Assembly: GCF_000321225.1 (NCBI RefSeq)
Contig: NW_004450583.1
Coordinates: 2,260,275-2,324,274, forward strand
Length of the DNA stretch: 64,000 nt
Direction of reading: 5' to 3'
From: Odobenus rosmarus divergens
Taxonomy: Eukaryota; Chordata; Mammalia; Carnivora; Odobenidae
A program made the position numbers and the translations under genes. The notes under the pieces are model-generated. The model did no database searches and was not told where the DNA came from. It was given only the letters and a program-made list of their open reading frames with translations. The first letter of the stretch is position 1; each line of letters begins with the position of its first letter. Below, piece by piece: positions 12,284 through 23,525 of the stretch.

Positions 12284-13010
12284 GCCCCTGGCAAGAACCA
12301 GCAAAGCTCTGGGAGCTTTCGCGAGCATCTTCATTTTCTGCAAAATGGTGACCTCTGTTCCCTGGCTTTGCCCTAAGAAGAGATCTGGGAGTGCCTTCCA
12401 GTCCCAGACTGAGGAACTCTTATTTTTATTTTAATACCCTGTGTTGCACCCAGGAGTTAAGGACCCAGTCTAGGTCTTATTCGCTGCTAACTAGATGCCT
12501 TCTGACCTAGACAGCCCATAATATCTTAACAATATAATTTCAAGGATATCAATGCAAGGTGATGAAGGACAATTTCTATTCTCAACAAAAGCTCCCCAGA
12601 TGGTCTTCTGCTTCCCAGAACTCCCTATTGAATTCTCACTGTCACTAAGGAGGACAACTCAGAACCAGATGCTGGTGATCCATTACAAATATGAAAATAA
12701 ATTTCCATCTGCCTTCATGTTATTGAAATCTGTAATATTTCTTATCTCTTTGGTCTCTGGGCATAAAAGAGATCTAAGTATGTGTTGGAAATATGTGTAC
12801 CTTGTGCAGGCTTCTTTGTGATGAAGCCTTAATGAAGTTCTGTGTGAGGTAATAGGATGAGATAGTCCCTCACAAAGTCTTTTCCAGGAAGGTCAGTCAA
12901 GGCCTGCGCTGATCTGACCATATTAAGAGTTTATTCTTATCAGCTCATTTTATTACTATTATTTTCTGTCTTGGGTGATGATATTTAAGTTTATTTTTTA
13001 TTTTAAAAGT
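12284..13010. other. Single-copy noncoding DNA
   Basis: Nothing recognisable lies between the two SINEs. An open frame at 12552-12821 has no domain or splice support. Confidence 0.5.
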
Positions 13011-13020
13011 CAGATTAGTG

Positions 13021-13219
13021 GGGCGCCTGGGTGGCCCAGTTGTTAAGCGTCTGCCTTGGGCTCAGGTCATGATCCCAGCATCCTGGGATCAAGCCCCGCA
13101 TCCAGCTCCCTGCTCAGCGGGGAGCCTGCTACTCCCTCTCCAGCTCCCCGATGCTTGTGTTCCTTCTCTTGCTATCTCTCTCCATGAAAAAATATAAATA
13201 AATAAATGTTTTAAAAAAA
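13021..13219 (+). mobile_element. Carnivora SINE (SINEC), full length with TSD
   Basis: Head 'ggggcgcctgggtggcccag', B-box area 'catcctgggatcaagccccg', CT-rich middle, and an A-rich tail broken by 'ataaataaataaatgtttt'. The flanking 10-bp duplication cagattagtg lies at 13011-13020 and 13220-13229. Confidence 0.96.
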
Positions 13220-13239
13220 CAGATTAGTGAGAAATAATT

Positions 13240-16200
13240 TACATTAAGTTCCCTAATGCCCTTTCTAAATGAATAGATGATTTGTGACAAATGTATGCGG
13301 TCATGTAATCACACAATCAAGATAGAATACTTTCATCACCGCAGAAATTTCCCTTGTGCCCCTTTTCAGTTAGTCTCCTTTCCCTATACCCAGCTCCTGG
13401 CCTGTACTGGTGTAATTTTTCTGTTTGTAGCTTTGCCTTTTCCTAGAATATCATAACAGTAGAATCCTACAATATGTAGCCTTTGTGCCTGACTTCTTGC
13501 ACTTAGCATAATGCTTTTGAGATTGATCCCATGTTGTAGCATGTATCATGTTCATTTCTTTTTATTGCTGAATAGTATTCCATTGTGTGGTTGTACCACG
13601 ATATGTTGACATGTTCACCATTTGTTTGGCGTTTGGGTTGTTTAAAGTTTTTGGCTACTGTACTTAAAGCAACTATAAACATTTGCTCAGAAAATAGTCT
13701 ATCTTGGTGAATGTTCCGTGGGTTTTTGAAAATGTGGAAGTGGGTCTTGTTGGTTGGAGTCTTCTGCAAAAGTCAGTTAAATCAAGTTGGTTCAAAGTGT
13801 TGTTCAAGTCTTCTATATCCTTATTGACTTTTTGGTTTTACTTTTTATACAAATTGCTGAGAGGGGTACAGAAGTTTCCACTAAAACTGTGCTTTTCTGT
13901 TTTTTTTTTTTTTTATTTCAGTTGTATCAGGTTTTTATGGTTTTTGGAACTGTTTTTAGATGCATATGTATTTGTTATAGATTCCTGATGAATTGATTCA
14001 TTTGTCCCTGAAAATATTCCTTGTTCTGACACCTACTTTGTATTACCTTACAGAGCTTTCAAGTTCCATCTGGTACATCTTCCTATTTTTTTTACTTTTA
14101 ATGTATCTCTGTATTTATATTTGTAGTGAATTTCTTTCCTATCCAATCTGATGATTTCTGCTTTTTACTTGGAATGTTCAGGCCCTTTACATTTAATATA
14201 ATTTATTGACAGTTTTAAAATTAAATTTTGTAAGTCATTTTGTATCTATCCCATTTGTTTCCTTCTTTTCCTACCTTTTAAATTATTTGTTTATATTTAT
14301 GATTTTATATATTTATGATTCTATTTTATCTCCAGAAAAACTTAGATCTTTTTCTCTTAGAAATTTTTTTAATATCATATGACCTCACTGATATGAGGAA
14401 TTCTTAATCTCAGGAAACAAACTGAGCGTTGCCGGAGTGGTGGGGGTGTGGGAGGGATGGGGTGGCTGGGTGATAGACACTGGGAAGGGTATGTGCTATG
14501 GTGAGCGCTGTGAATTGTGCAAGACTGTTGAATCACAGATCTGTACTTCTGAAACAAATAATGCAATATATGTTAAGAAAAAAAAAAGAAGAAGAAGATA
14601 GCAGGAGGGGAAGAATGAAGGGGAGTAAGTCGGAGGGGGAGATGGACCGTGAGAGACGATGGACTCTGAAAAACAAACTGAGGGTTCTAGAGGGGAGGGG
14701 GGTGGGGGGATGGGTTAGCCTGGTGATGGGTATTAAAGAGGGCACGTTCTGTGTGGAGCACTGGGTGTTATGCACAAACAATGAATCATGGAACACTACA
14801 TCAAAAACTAATGATGTAATGTATGGTGATTAACATAACAATAAAAAATTAAAAAAATTTTTTTAGTGGTTTTAGGGTGTATGGTATATCTCTTATCACA
14901 GTTTACTTTCAAATAATACATCATTTTATATATAGTTTATGACTCTTACAGTGGTGTACTTCTATTTCCTTCTTCCTATCCTTGGTTTAATGGTTGTCTT
15001 ATGTGTTACTTCTACCTATGTTATAAACTCCCAGATAATTTTTTCTTCAGATAGCAGTTAACCCCCCCTTTCTTTAAAAACCAGGGAAAATGTTTCTCTA
15101 TTTGCTTACTTTAATAGGAAAATTAAAATAGTCTGTTAAATTTTTTTTTTAGTTTATTTGCAAACTAAATATATTTTGCAGAGCTAGTTATCTTTTAAGG
15201 CGATATAAATTAAGAAAATGTTTGTCATATTACCCACATTTTTACCATTTCTGAGCACTTTATTTCTTTATGTAGATCCAGATTTCTTCTGGTATTTGAC
15301 TCTTGCCTGAAGAACTTTAACATCTTTTTAGTGTGGGTAATGGATGTTGGCAGTGAATTCTCTGTTTTTCTTTGTCTGAAACATTCTTATCTTACTGTTA
15401 TTTTTAGAAGATATTTTCAATGTGTACAAGATTGCGATTAGTTTTTTCTTTCAGTACTTAAATGATGTCATCCCATTTTCTTCTGCCTGGCATTCTTTCT
15501 GTTGACAAGTCTGATGTCCTTCTCAGCTTTGTTCTTCTATATATTTTTTCCCTCTGACTGCCTTCAAGATTTTTTTGTTTTTTAGTAGTTTTGTTATGAT
15601 GTGCCTATGTTCTTCCCTCCCCACATCCCACTTGAGGATTTCTTAGGTTCTTTGAACTGTGGTTTGATGTTTTCAGTAGTTTTGGAAAATTCTTGGTTAT
15701 TTTAAAACATTTTTTCCCCACTCCCTTTCTGCTTGCATTACTTCTGGAATCCCAAATATATGTCACACTATTTGATTATCCCATAGCTCTTGGATGCTCT
15801 TTTCTTTTTCTGCCTTTTTCTTCATTGTTAGTTTGGTTAATTTCTTTTTCTTCGAGTTCATAAATCTTTTACTCTGCTGTGTCTAGTCTGCTGATAAGCC
15901 TATTGAAAGAATTCTTTTGTATCATGCTTTTTATTTCTAGCATTTTCATTTGATTTTTTTTAAAGTTTTCTTTTTTTCTGCAAATTACCCATCTGTTCAT
16001 GCATGATGTTCACCTTTTAGATTAAAAAAAAACAAATTTAGTAATAGTTATATTAAACCACTCTTAGTTCTAACATCTTTATCATCTCTTGCTCTGGTAA
16101 TGTTGACTACTTCATCTTTTGACCAAGAGTATTTTATTTTTTTTCTTTTTTGTGTGTCATATAATTTTTGATTAAATGCTGGACAATGTACGTAAAAGAA

Positions 16201-17200
16201 CAGCAGAAACTGAGGTAAGAAGTATTGATATCTGGAAACGGAGACACTTCTGTTGGGATGTTAGTGTGGGGAGTTGAGTCCATATAGTCAGTAATTGAAC
16301 TGGATCTAAATTTTTGTTGTAGGGAAGACTTCAAATTCCTCCAGTGGTGGCTTGCTGCTACCTGTGCTTCTCAGGGAACTGGAAAACAGGGTTTTCCTCA
16401 TGTTCTCCCTCTATCCATAACTCTCAACTGGTCCATGTGCCTACACTAAAAATGGATCTCTGTTCCCTTCCCCCTCCTTGAGGGCTAGCCTGATGTTGCT
16501 TGTTACTTACTGTGAAGCTTGTGCTGGTGGGTAGGGTTTGCTCTCTTCCCATGCTCCAGGCTCAGGCTTCGACAGGTCCTGTGGGCCTAGGTCCCAGGCA
16601 TGAATATTGTTCTGTCTCATATTGGTAAGGACTCCTGGGTAGAAGAGCATTTTCTATCCCTTTTCCAGTGGTAGCAGGTCCCTGCTTTCTATATATGCAA
16701 GATGCTGTACCTGAACATGTTTTTCTACTCCTTCCCCCCCAAGGGACAGACATGTTTTGCATCTAGCTCTCCTTTAGTGGCAGTGACCTTTACTTGGGAC
16801 TGTTCTTCCTCAGAGGCTTAGGAGTTCTGCGTTCTTTCTGTTTTTTAACAAGAGAAGGGGCTGGGAATTAGGCAAGATTTCCTGCCTGTACACAATGTAG
16901 GGGAATCTCCTATGTCTCTTTCTTGGTCTTAGTCTCTCTTGTGAGCAGCATGGAAAAAAGCTGATGAGTGACTAAAGACTCTCCTTGTGTCCGGGACTCT
17001 CAGGAATTCTAAGGTCTTTGGTTAACCCACATTTAACATTTACAAGTTTGTTAAAATTCCAGCTCATTTCTTTTTATTTACTTTTATGGTGGCTGCCCCT
17101 TCAACCTGTGCTCTGCCAAACATGAAATAGTTCATGTGTCCTGTCTTCCCTTGGAGAGGGACAAGTCACACTTTGGAATTCCATTTACTTGTTTGCCTTG
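13240..17200 (-). mobile_element. Old L1 LINE remnant, antisense, split by a younger L1
   Basis: The forward strand is the complement of a decayed L1. At 13330-13770 it encodes, on the minus strand, the C-terminal region of ORF2 (the minus frame at 13503-13769 contains residues YNHTMEYYSAIKRNEHD). From 15250 to 16350 it reads the T-rich complement of the upstream part of old L1s, for example 'ctgatgtccttctcagctttgttc', 'gttttgttatgatgtgcc' and 'ctgctgtgtctagtctgctgataagcc'. Frames are broken throughout. A sense L1 3' end interrupts it at 14372-14854. Outer boundaries are approximate, and more than one old element may be joined here. Confidence 0.85.
14372..14854 (+). mobile_element. Young carnivore L1, 5'-truncated 3' end, sense
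   Basis: The body starts in the 3' UTR ('atatcatatgacctcactgatatgagg') and runs through 'gactgttgaatcacagatctg', a G-rich polypurine tract at about 14690-14715, 'gggtattaaagagggcacgttctg' and the terminal 'gatgtaatgtatggtgattaacataac', then A-rich sequence. An 11-bp duplication (3 A, 7 T, A) flanks it at 14361-14371 and 14855-14865. Apparent frames of 87-111 codons across it are noncoding 3' UTR. Confidence 0.93.
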
Positions 17201-18264
17201 TAACATCAGCTCTCTGATGGAGTGGAGAAAAGTTAGGATTTTGTAGGTTATCTGGCTTTTTCTTTTTAGTGTGGAAGTGATGTTCTTTTGTGGTTTTCTA
17301 TATCTTGAGAAGGAATGAATTCCTGAGAAGTTTTAAGTGACATTGGTCAGTGGTAGGTAGTGTGTCTAAGAGGTCAGAGGATTCTAGAAATCCTACCACA
17401 TGGGAAGTAATTAAATGACCAAAGGTCATTTAGACTGGAGAAGAGAAACTTTGTTGGACAGAAGAATGTAGTAAATGATAACCCCTAAAAGTAGGTGTAA
17501 AATTGCTATGATGAAGTAGGTGTAGACTTCTATCTGCTGTTGTTTGTAATGATGTTAATTAACTGATCAGTTCTCTTAGTCTCTACTTTGTGCTAGGCAC
17601 TGGAGATGCAAATACAAGTAAGATAGAGTCCCTGCTCTCAGGGCTCACAATTTGGAATTAGGAATTATGGCCAGGGATGATAATTATAGGGTAGCAGACT
17701 TCAGTTAAATATAAGGAAGATTTTGCCAATATTTAAAGCCACAGAGAATGAAGTGGACAATGTCGAAGGATGGAAGCTTTTAGAGTCTGTGTAGGAGGGG
17801 ATTCCTACCATAATAAGAGATAGGATGATCTGATGGTCCCTTCCAGTAAATCCCAAGGGGCTGGGTTGTCAGCATCCATATATATCTAATGCAGAAGGAC
17901 AGTTTCTGATCCTGCTGAGAGGAGTCCATTGGGTCCATAGCTTTCTGCTCTGTTGTCCCGTAAGGAAATTCTAAAGAAAACTAGAGATCAACTACAAGAT
18001 CCCAACTAGGGGAGGAAGAAGCAGGCAGATCCTAGAGAAGCTGTTGATCTTTGAAGGAAGGGAAAGGCATAGGATGGGTTTCTCATTTTCTACAGGTTAT
18101 GTCTTGAAGACAGGCTTCAGTTGATGCCGTGAGGGAAGGATACAACTTGGTAGAAAGCATGATTTTTATGGGCTTGAATAATCAGAGACCAAAGTTCAGA
18201 GCAACCTTAGCCTCTTTAAAGGGCTTGTAAGGGTTGGTGGGGGGGACCCAAAACCTTTGTAAAT
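17201..18264. other. Noncoding DNA with one old repeat fragment and a palindrome
   Basis: Near 17575-17690 the words 'tttgtgctaggcactggagatgcaaatacaagtaagatagagtccctgctctcagggctcaca' match a worn ancient mammalian repeat. A 9-bp-arm inverted repeat lies at 17412-17432. No exon is visible. Confidence 0.5.
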
Positions 18265-18905
18265 TGAGAATTCTCTATTCAGCAAAAATAACCCTTGAAG
18301 AATGAAGGTGAAATAAAGATATTTTCACTAAGAAGAAAACTAAGATCATCACTAGCAGACCAGCATGCCAAGAAATGACAAAGGGTGTTCGCTAGGCTGA
18401 AGAATAGAAACTCTTCTTGAGGAAGCAAGAAGAGCATCAGATGTGACAAATAGGTGGTAAGCAGAAAAAGACTTTTTCCTCTGAATTTTTTTAAAAAAAT
18501 GCATGTGATCCTTTAATCTCCAAACTCTAATAGTCTTTTAGAGTTGATAGGGTATGTAGATAAAGTGTGTATGTGACAAGTGTGGCATTAAGTCTGGGGC
18601 TGGGGTAACATTCCTGCGGTTGTATGATTTCTTCCTTTTACATGAAGTAGTATAATAGGATTGTAAGCAAATTGTGACAAATGGAGGATGTATATTGTAA
18701 TTTTAGAGCAACTTTTAAAAAAATGCAAGGGATGCAACCAAAAAGCCAACAGATCTATTTGTAAAATATTCTAAAAAAAAATTCTATAAGAAGGCAGGAA
18801 AGGAGAAACAAAGGAACAGAAAATAGACAAAACAGAGGTAACATGATTGACTCAAACCATATCAATAATTACATGAAATGGTAATGGACTAAACACACGG
18901 TTGGA
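18265..18905 (+). mobile_element. Old L1 remnant, sense, internal region
   Basis: 'gaattctctattcagcaaaaataacccttgaagaatgaaggtgaaataaag' starts a run that continues with 'caagaaatgacaaagg', 'ggatgtatattgtaattttagagcaac', 'aagaaggcaggaaaggagaaac' and 'atatcaataattacatgaaatggtaatggactaaac'. This is the usual order around the ORF1/ORF2 junction of old L1s. Many frame breaks exist and no tail is present. Confidence 0.8.
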
Positions 18906-20050
18906 ATGGGACCAATAATGCCTGACTTTTTAGTTCTCAGGTATGTTTGAAATGGCTGTGGAAGTGTGTTGGGATTTCGGGAGACAGTGTGGCTATGGAA
19001 ACCCATGTTCTAGCTTTGCAAGATGGCTATCAGTGGACCAGATAACTGTTTAAAGCCAATAGGAGGCATGGATTCTGTTTTGTCCAGCTCTTCCAGCCCT
19101 GGTGCAACATAGCACAGTTTAGGTCAGAGCTGACACCAGCTCTACTTCAGTGCTAAGAACCAGCTGGAGCTAGGAACGAAGCATGGGGCGAGATGCCTGT
19201 GTATCTTTCTTCCTGCTTTGCCTGGCTGCATCCTGTCCATCTTCAAGCAAGTTGTTCCTATTTTCACTAAGCTCTTCTTTTTTCCCCTCTTTAAAGCCAT
19301 ATAATGTATGGAGCTGTGTGTTGATTTGTTAAGTCCAACTGTCTTTCATCTGGGCCCCCAAGAGGTTTTAAGGACAAGGTGTTTTGATGTGTCCTTTCAG
19401 ACTGATAAGCAGGAGGTCTGGTGTGAGTGACTTTATTAAGTGGTGTCTGAATCCTCCAAGAAACCCCTGGCATGGAGGATACAGTCAGCACAATGGCATG
19501 ATTTTAGTTTTGTGATAAAGGAAGGGGTATGAAGTGTACTGCTTCATTGGGCATATAGCACTGATACCCGCATGTTCTTGCTCCAACACTCCTGTCTCCC
19601 TACTCATCCAGCTTGGGGGAAAAGAGTGATTAGGTGATGGTTGGTGGTATGATGTCTTGTTTCTCCCCGCCCCCTGCTTCTTGTCTGATTTTCCTAGTAT
19701 CTGCTAAAAACTTTTAAAACACCTGACTGAAAATTTGGCTCTGTAAAGCAGTTTGGGGCTTAAGTGTGACCAAGAGAGTGTTGGCACAGTGGAATTCTAT
19801 TTCCCTTGTGAGAGGAATGCTATTTTCGGGCACCTGGATCAGAGAGCAAAACTATCTGTGTTTCAGTAAGACCTTGAACTAGATAACATAAAATTAGTCC
19901 TCAAAGTATTCATTGACCCGAATCCTTTTTAAGGGCCTATGTTCAGTCCTTGATAGCATTATCAGCCCTATGATTTCTGCCTTGGATCTCTTTTGAAATG
20001 AGGTGGAGTGTACTTTGAAATAAACACTGAGGATCTTAGGAAAGTCACTT
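18906..20050. other. Single-copy noncoding DNA
   Basis: No gene or repeat is recognised. A 66-codon minus-strand frame at 19291-19491 has no supporting signal. Confidence 0.5.
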
Positions 20051-20066
20051 CTCTGGATCTTATAAA

Positions 20067-20090
20067 TATATGTGCTGCCGAAGCGAGCAC
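20067..20090 (-). pseudogene. U6 snRNA 5'-end mini-retroinsertion
   Basis: The minus strand reads GTGCTCGCTTCGGCAGCAC followed by ATATA: nucleotides 1-24 of U6 small nuclear RNA without a mismatch, starting at the first base of U6. The fragment sits between two identical 18-bp copies of ctctggatcttataaata (20051-20068 and 20092-20109), a target-site duplication. The last few U6 bases (ATA) overlap the duplication, so they may be microhomology rather than copied RNA. There is no poly(A). At this length it cannot be a functional U6 gene. Confidence 0.88.
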
Positions 20091-20124
20091 ACTCTGGATC
20101 TTATAAATAAAGTGAGGTAATTGG

Positions 20125-20225
20125 ACACCCCTGGAGAGTTTGGGTCAGTAAGCCCATGGTAGGGGATGAGGCCTGGGAATCTGTTTTTTAACAAGCTTCA
20201 GAGGTGGTCCTTTTACTGATCTCTA
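20125..20225. repeat. MER5-type hAT DNA transposon fragment
   Basis: 'gagagtttgggtcagtaagcccatggtaggggatgaggcctgggaatctgttttttaacaagcttcagaggtggtc' follows the MER5 pattern ('ttctgattcagtaggtctggggtggggcctgagaatctgcatttctaacaagctcccaggtg'). Confidence 0.6.
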
Positions 20226-21360
20226 AGGGCCTCTCCAGATTGTAACCTTCTGTGATGCTGTGATTTTTGCATGAATGGCAGGAACAGTGTATTTTGCCTA
20301 TAAACTCTCCCTTTTAAAACAGTCCATTTAGGATCATAGGATATTTTTAATATTCTTTGGGTCCCCTCCTACAGCAGTCTCTCCCAACAATTAATAATCC
20401 ATCCCAGAGAATGGAAATGGTTCACAAAGATTTTCTAGTCAACTGCAGAAGCAAAAGTTCTGGCACCGCCTAAATGGAGGAGATTCTCTGTGCAGTTAGG
20501 ACTTGCCTCAGGACAATCACTTGACCATGGCAAGTCAGATACTGTTTGTGGGTTGAGCGGGATGATTTTGTTTTCTTGGGTGTATCAAGGTAATATGAAA
20601 GTTCTTTCAAGAATAGAGTTTGTATTTAAAAGCACACAGGCATTTGTCAGAGGACAGGGGCTAAATTCTTTCACTGGGGGATTAATGGGGCATTTTGGCA
20701 GCCATTTGAGGGTGCTTACCTGAAATAGTTTTCTGTCTCTTAACTGGGTGCTGGTTTGACTGCATCAGTGAGAGTGTGTTAGTTAATCCTTTGCTTAACT
20801 TGGTCTTTTTGGCATAGCCAGGGGCATTTCCAAAGATAAAAATCTGTCAACAGAGACTAAGTCCTAATCAAACAGGTGTGGATGAGTTGGGGAGGCTTAG
20901 GGCTGAAGTATGAGAGAACTGCATTGTGGGAGCCACCCTCTAGTCGGGAAGTATCTTGGAAGGAGAATGGGGCAGCTAATGGGATGTTTCATCAGCCAGT
21001 GAGTAGGATCATTGAGGCGTATGTTAATTCTTTGCTGACCAACATGGTCATCGAACTCTGTATTTCCTACATAGCTTTAAACTTTAAATCACTCAGGTCA
21101 AATCAGGTTAAAAGACAGAACTGAATCATATACTGAATTTCTTTAGCACATTTATCAAAGCGCTCATGATCTTCTAAGACAGAGGACGCTTTAAAAACAG
21201 TGTTTTGATTTTTTTTTTTACCCTCAGATTATTAATCCCTACAGTACTCACAGCCTATATTCCCTATCCCGTCCCTTATTCTTCTCCTTGACCAAACTTA
21301 CTGAAAGTGTTTTTGCTTGTGGCCTTCACGTGCTCACCACGTATTCATCTCTCACTTTTG
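20226..21360. other. Single-copy noncoding DNA
   Basis: No gene or clear repeat. Open frames of 77 and 82 codons at 20490-20723 and 20876-21124 have no recognisable domain and no bounding splice signals. Confidence 0.5.
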
Positions 21361-21364
21361 GTCT

Positions 21365-21522
21365 TCTACGTGTGGTTTGTGGACCAGTAGCATTGGCATC
21401 CCTTGGGAGATTGTTAGACATGCCCAACTGTGGGGGTCCCACCCCAGAACTAATGGGTCAGAATCTTCATTTTAACAAGATCCTCAAGTGATTTGTGTCG
21501 CATTAAAGTCTGAGAAGCACTT
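21365..21522. repeat. MER5A hAT-Charlie DNA transposon
   Basis: A near complete element: 'gtgtggtttgtggaccagtagcattggcatcccttgggagattgttagacatgc', 'ggggtcccaccccagaactaatgggtcagaatcttcattttaacaagatcctcaagtgatttg', and 'attaaagtctgagaagcactt'. The order and the internal complementarity match MER5A. An apparent 67-codon frame overlaps it. Confidence 0.85.
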
Positions 21523-21539
21523 CTAAGTTTAAAATTCTT

Positions 21540-22590
21540 GAAGATCTCAGATGGTTTTCTAGGCATAAAATCTAATGGCCAGTTCTCACTCTTGCTTCTC
21601 CTTGACTACTCTATCATTTGACCTGGTTTTCTTTTTTCAAAGGTGCTCTCTCTTTGACTTCTCTAACATAACTCTATCCAGATCTTCATGCTTTTCTGGC
21701 CCTTCTTTCTGTGGGTCATTTTCTGGCTCATTTTCTCCTCTCAATTACAAAATATAGATATTTCCAGTTTGTCTCCAGCTCCACTTTATCTTTCTCCCAA
21801 GGTCCATTTTTACTAGTTGACTTTGGCGCAGGTCCACACTGAATGTCCCTTTGGAACTTCATGATTACTCTTTTGAAACTACTGAACTTTTTCCTTTACT
21901 TGGACAGGCAGTTTCTCCTTTGGCCTTCCTTACTTAGTGACATCCTTGGAGGGCCTCAGAGTCATTGTTGATTTCTTCCCTTCCTTCCTTCCTCATCTAA
22001 TCTGTCACCAGATTGTATCTCTATCATTGTCATGTGTTCTGATGTTCCCATCTAGTCAAGTTATTTAAACTTCTTTCTGAAACCATTATAAAGGCCTGAT
22101 CTCTATAATTCTAGCCTTTGCCTAGAATCCTAGCTCTCTTGCCTTCCATTGTCAGATTGTTCTTTCTAGGTGTTCTAATCATGCCCCTCCTGTGCACCAA
22201 AGCACTCACTGTTTCTGCACTACCTTCAGAGTTAAGTCTAATCTCTCTCTCTCTCTTTTTTTTTTTCTTTTGACACATTTACTATTTAATAAAGCTTTAC
22301 TGGTCATTCGATCATTTCTTAGTTGGTTTTAGGAATATGAGAATCTCTTTAATGGAAGCTTCAAGATTTTCTGTACTAAGATCCCAGTACCTTCCTTTAC
22401 TGTTTCCTACAAGTGCCCTGTGCTTAGCCAAACTGAAGTTCTATTTCCTCTCTTTGGTATTGCTCCACCAACCCAAGATGACCTTTGCAATTTGGAATGA
22501 GATTTTAATACAGATTATTTCAAGGATGGATAGTAAACCAGCAATTGTTGCTGAGTCAGTCTGGATTCACTGTGAATAGATCAGGTCATA
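21540..22590 (+). mobile_element. L2 LINE fragment, sense, interrupted by a pyrimidine tract
   Basis: Typical L2 coding-strand words run in order: 'gatatttccagtttgtctccagctcc', 'cttccttcctcatctaatctgtcaccag', 'ttctttctaggtgttctaatcatgcccctcctgtgcaccaaagcactcac' and 'ctgcactaccttcagagttaagtctaatc'. A CT/T tract at 22241-22270 breaks it and the part beyond about 22300 is less certain. All frames are broken. Confidence 0.65.
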
Positions 22591-23344
22591 TGATTCCCCA
22601 GCTCCCAGACCCCGCCCCCCGCCCCTTTCCCTGACTTAATAAATAAGGGAAATATGTTAAGTATCAGGCATTTGAAGTTAAGGAGAGTCTTTTAATACTG
22701 AATTTGTGCCAAATAGCTTTACCAAAAGAGGGCATCTAAATGGAGCATTACTCCAGAATGTTCCTTGTGTGTCTCCACAGAGCTTAATTTTATAGCTGAT
22801 ACTTGGGAAAAGTATTTACCAGAGACTTAGGTAAAAGATAAAAAAGCACATGTGTCATATTTGTAGGAGATAGAACTAGAGACAGTAGAATAAAATCATA
22901 GAATCATGATGGCCTAATACTTGATCAGCTAGAATATGGCCAAATCAGAAGAGACTAAATTTAAGAAGATTATACTTGGACTTGGGCTCCCAAATCAACT
23001 GTTAAAGTGAAATACCAGAATAGGAGTGATATGTGGGAAAAATCAAGTCTTATTTGGCATCTTCAAATAATCTGAATGTGAGTGTTTAAGCTTATAAGAT
23101 TGTAGGTTCAATGAGAGAACTGTATTATTTTGAAAAAGGAGGAAAACCACACCTAGCATACTGTGTTCAGTTCTAGGCCCTACATTTTAAGTTAGGAGTA
23201 GACGAATTGGAATCTTTTTAGGCAGAGTACAACCAGAGTTGCTCGGCCAGGGTGTGGTTGAGTGTCAAGAGCTCACTGGGTGGTCTTTGCCTTCCTTGGC
23301 AAGCACAGCTTTGCTCAGTTACTGTCTCCTTGGTGGAGGGTAAT
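22591..23344. other. Single-copy noncoding DNA
   Basis: A short C-rich patch ('ccccgccccccgcccc') lies at about 22610-22626. Otherwise I see nothing recognisable. Confidence 0.5.
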
Positions 23345-23525
23345 TGCTATCTTACTGTAGTTTCTCCAAAGGCGTTCAGCACAATGCTTTGCTCTTAGCA
23401 TTTGTTAATATTGGTGAATGAATTTTGTGTGATGGATTTTGCCTCCAGACCCAGAACATAACTTTCTTGAGGGCACATTACACATGTTATGTTTCTTTTT
23501 AGTATATTGTCCCCAGCATCTGGCT
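23345..23525 (+). repeat. L2 LINE 3'-end fragments
   Basis: 'cgttcagcacaatgctttgctcttagcatttgttaatattggtgaatgaa' and then 'cttgagggcacattacacatgttatgtttc...ccccagcatctggc' both resemble L2 terminal motifs. They are worn, and the second could be a separate element. Confidence 0.45.

Noticed and set aside
14690..14715. G-rich tract as a novel quadruplex element
   Set aside because: It is the known polypurine tract of the L1 3' UTR and recurs in the other two copies.
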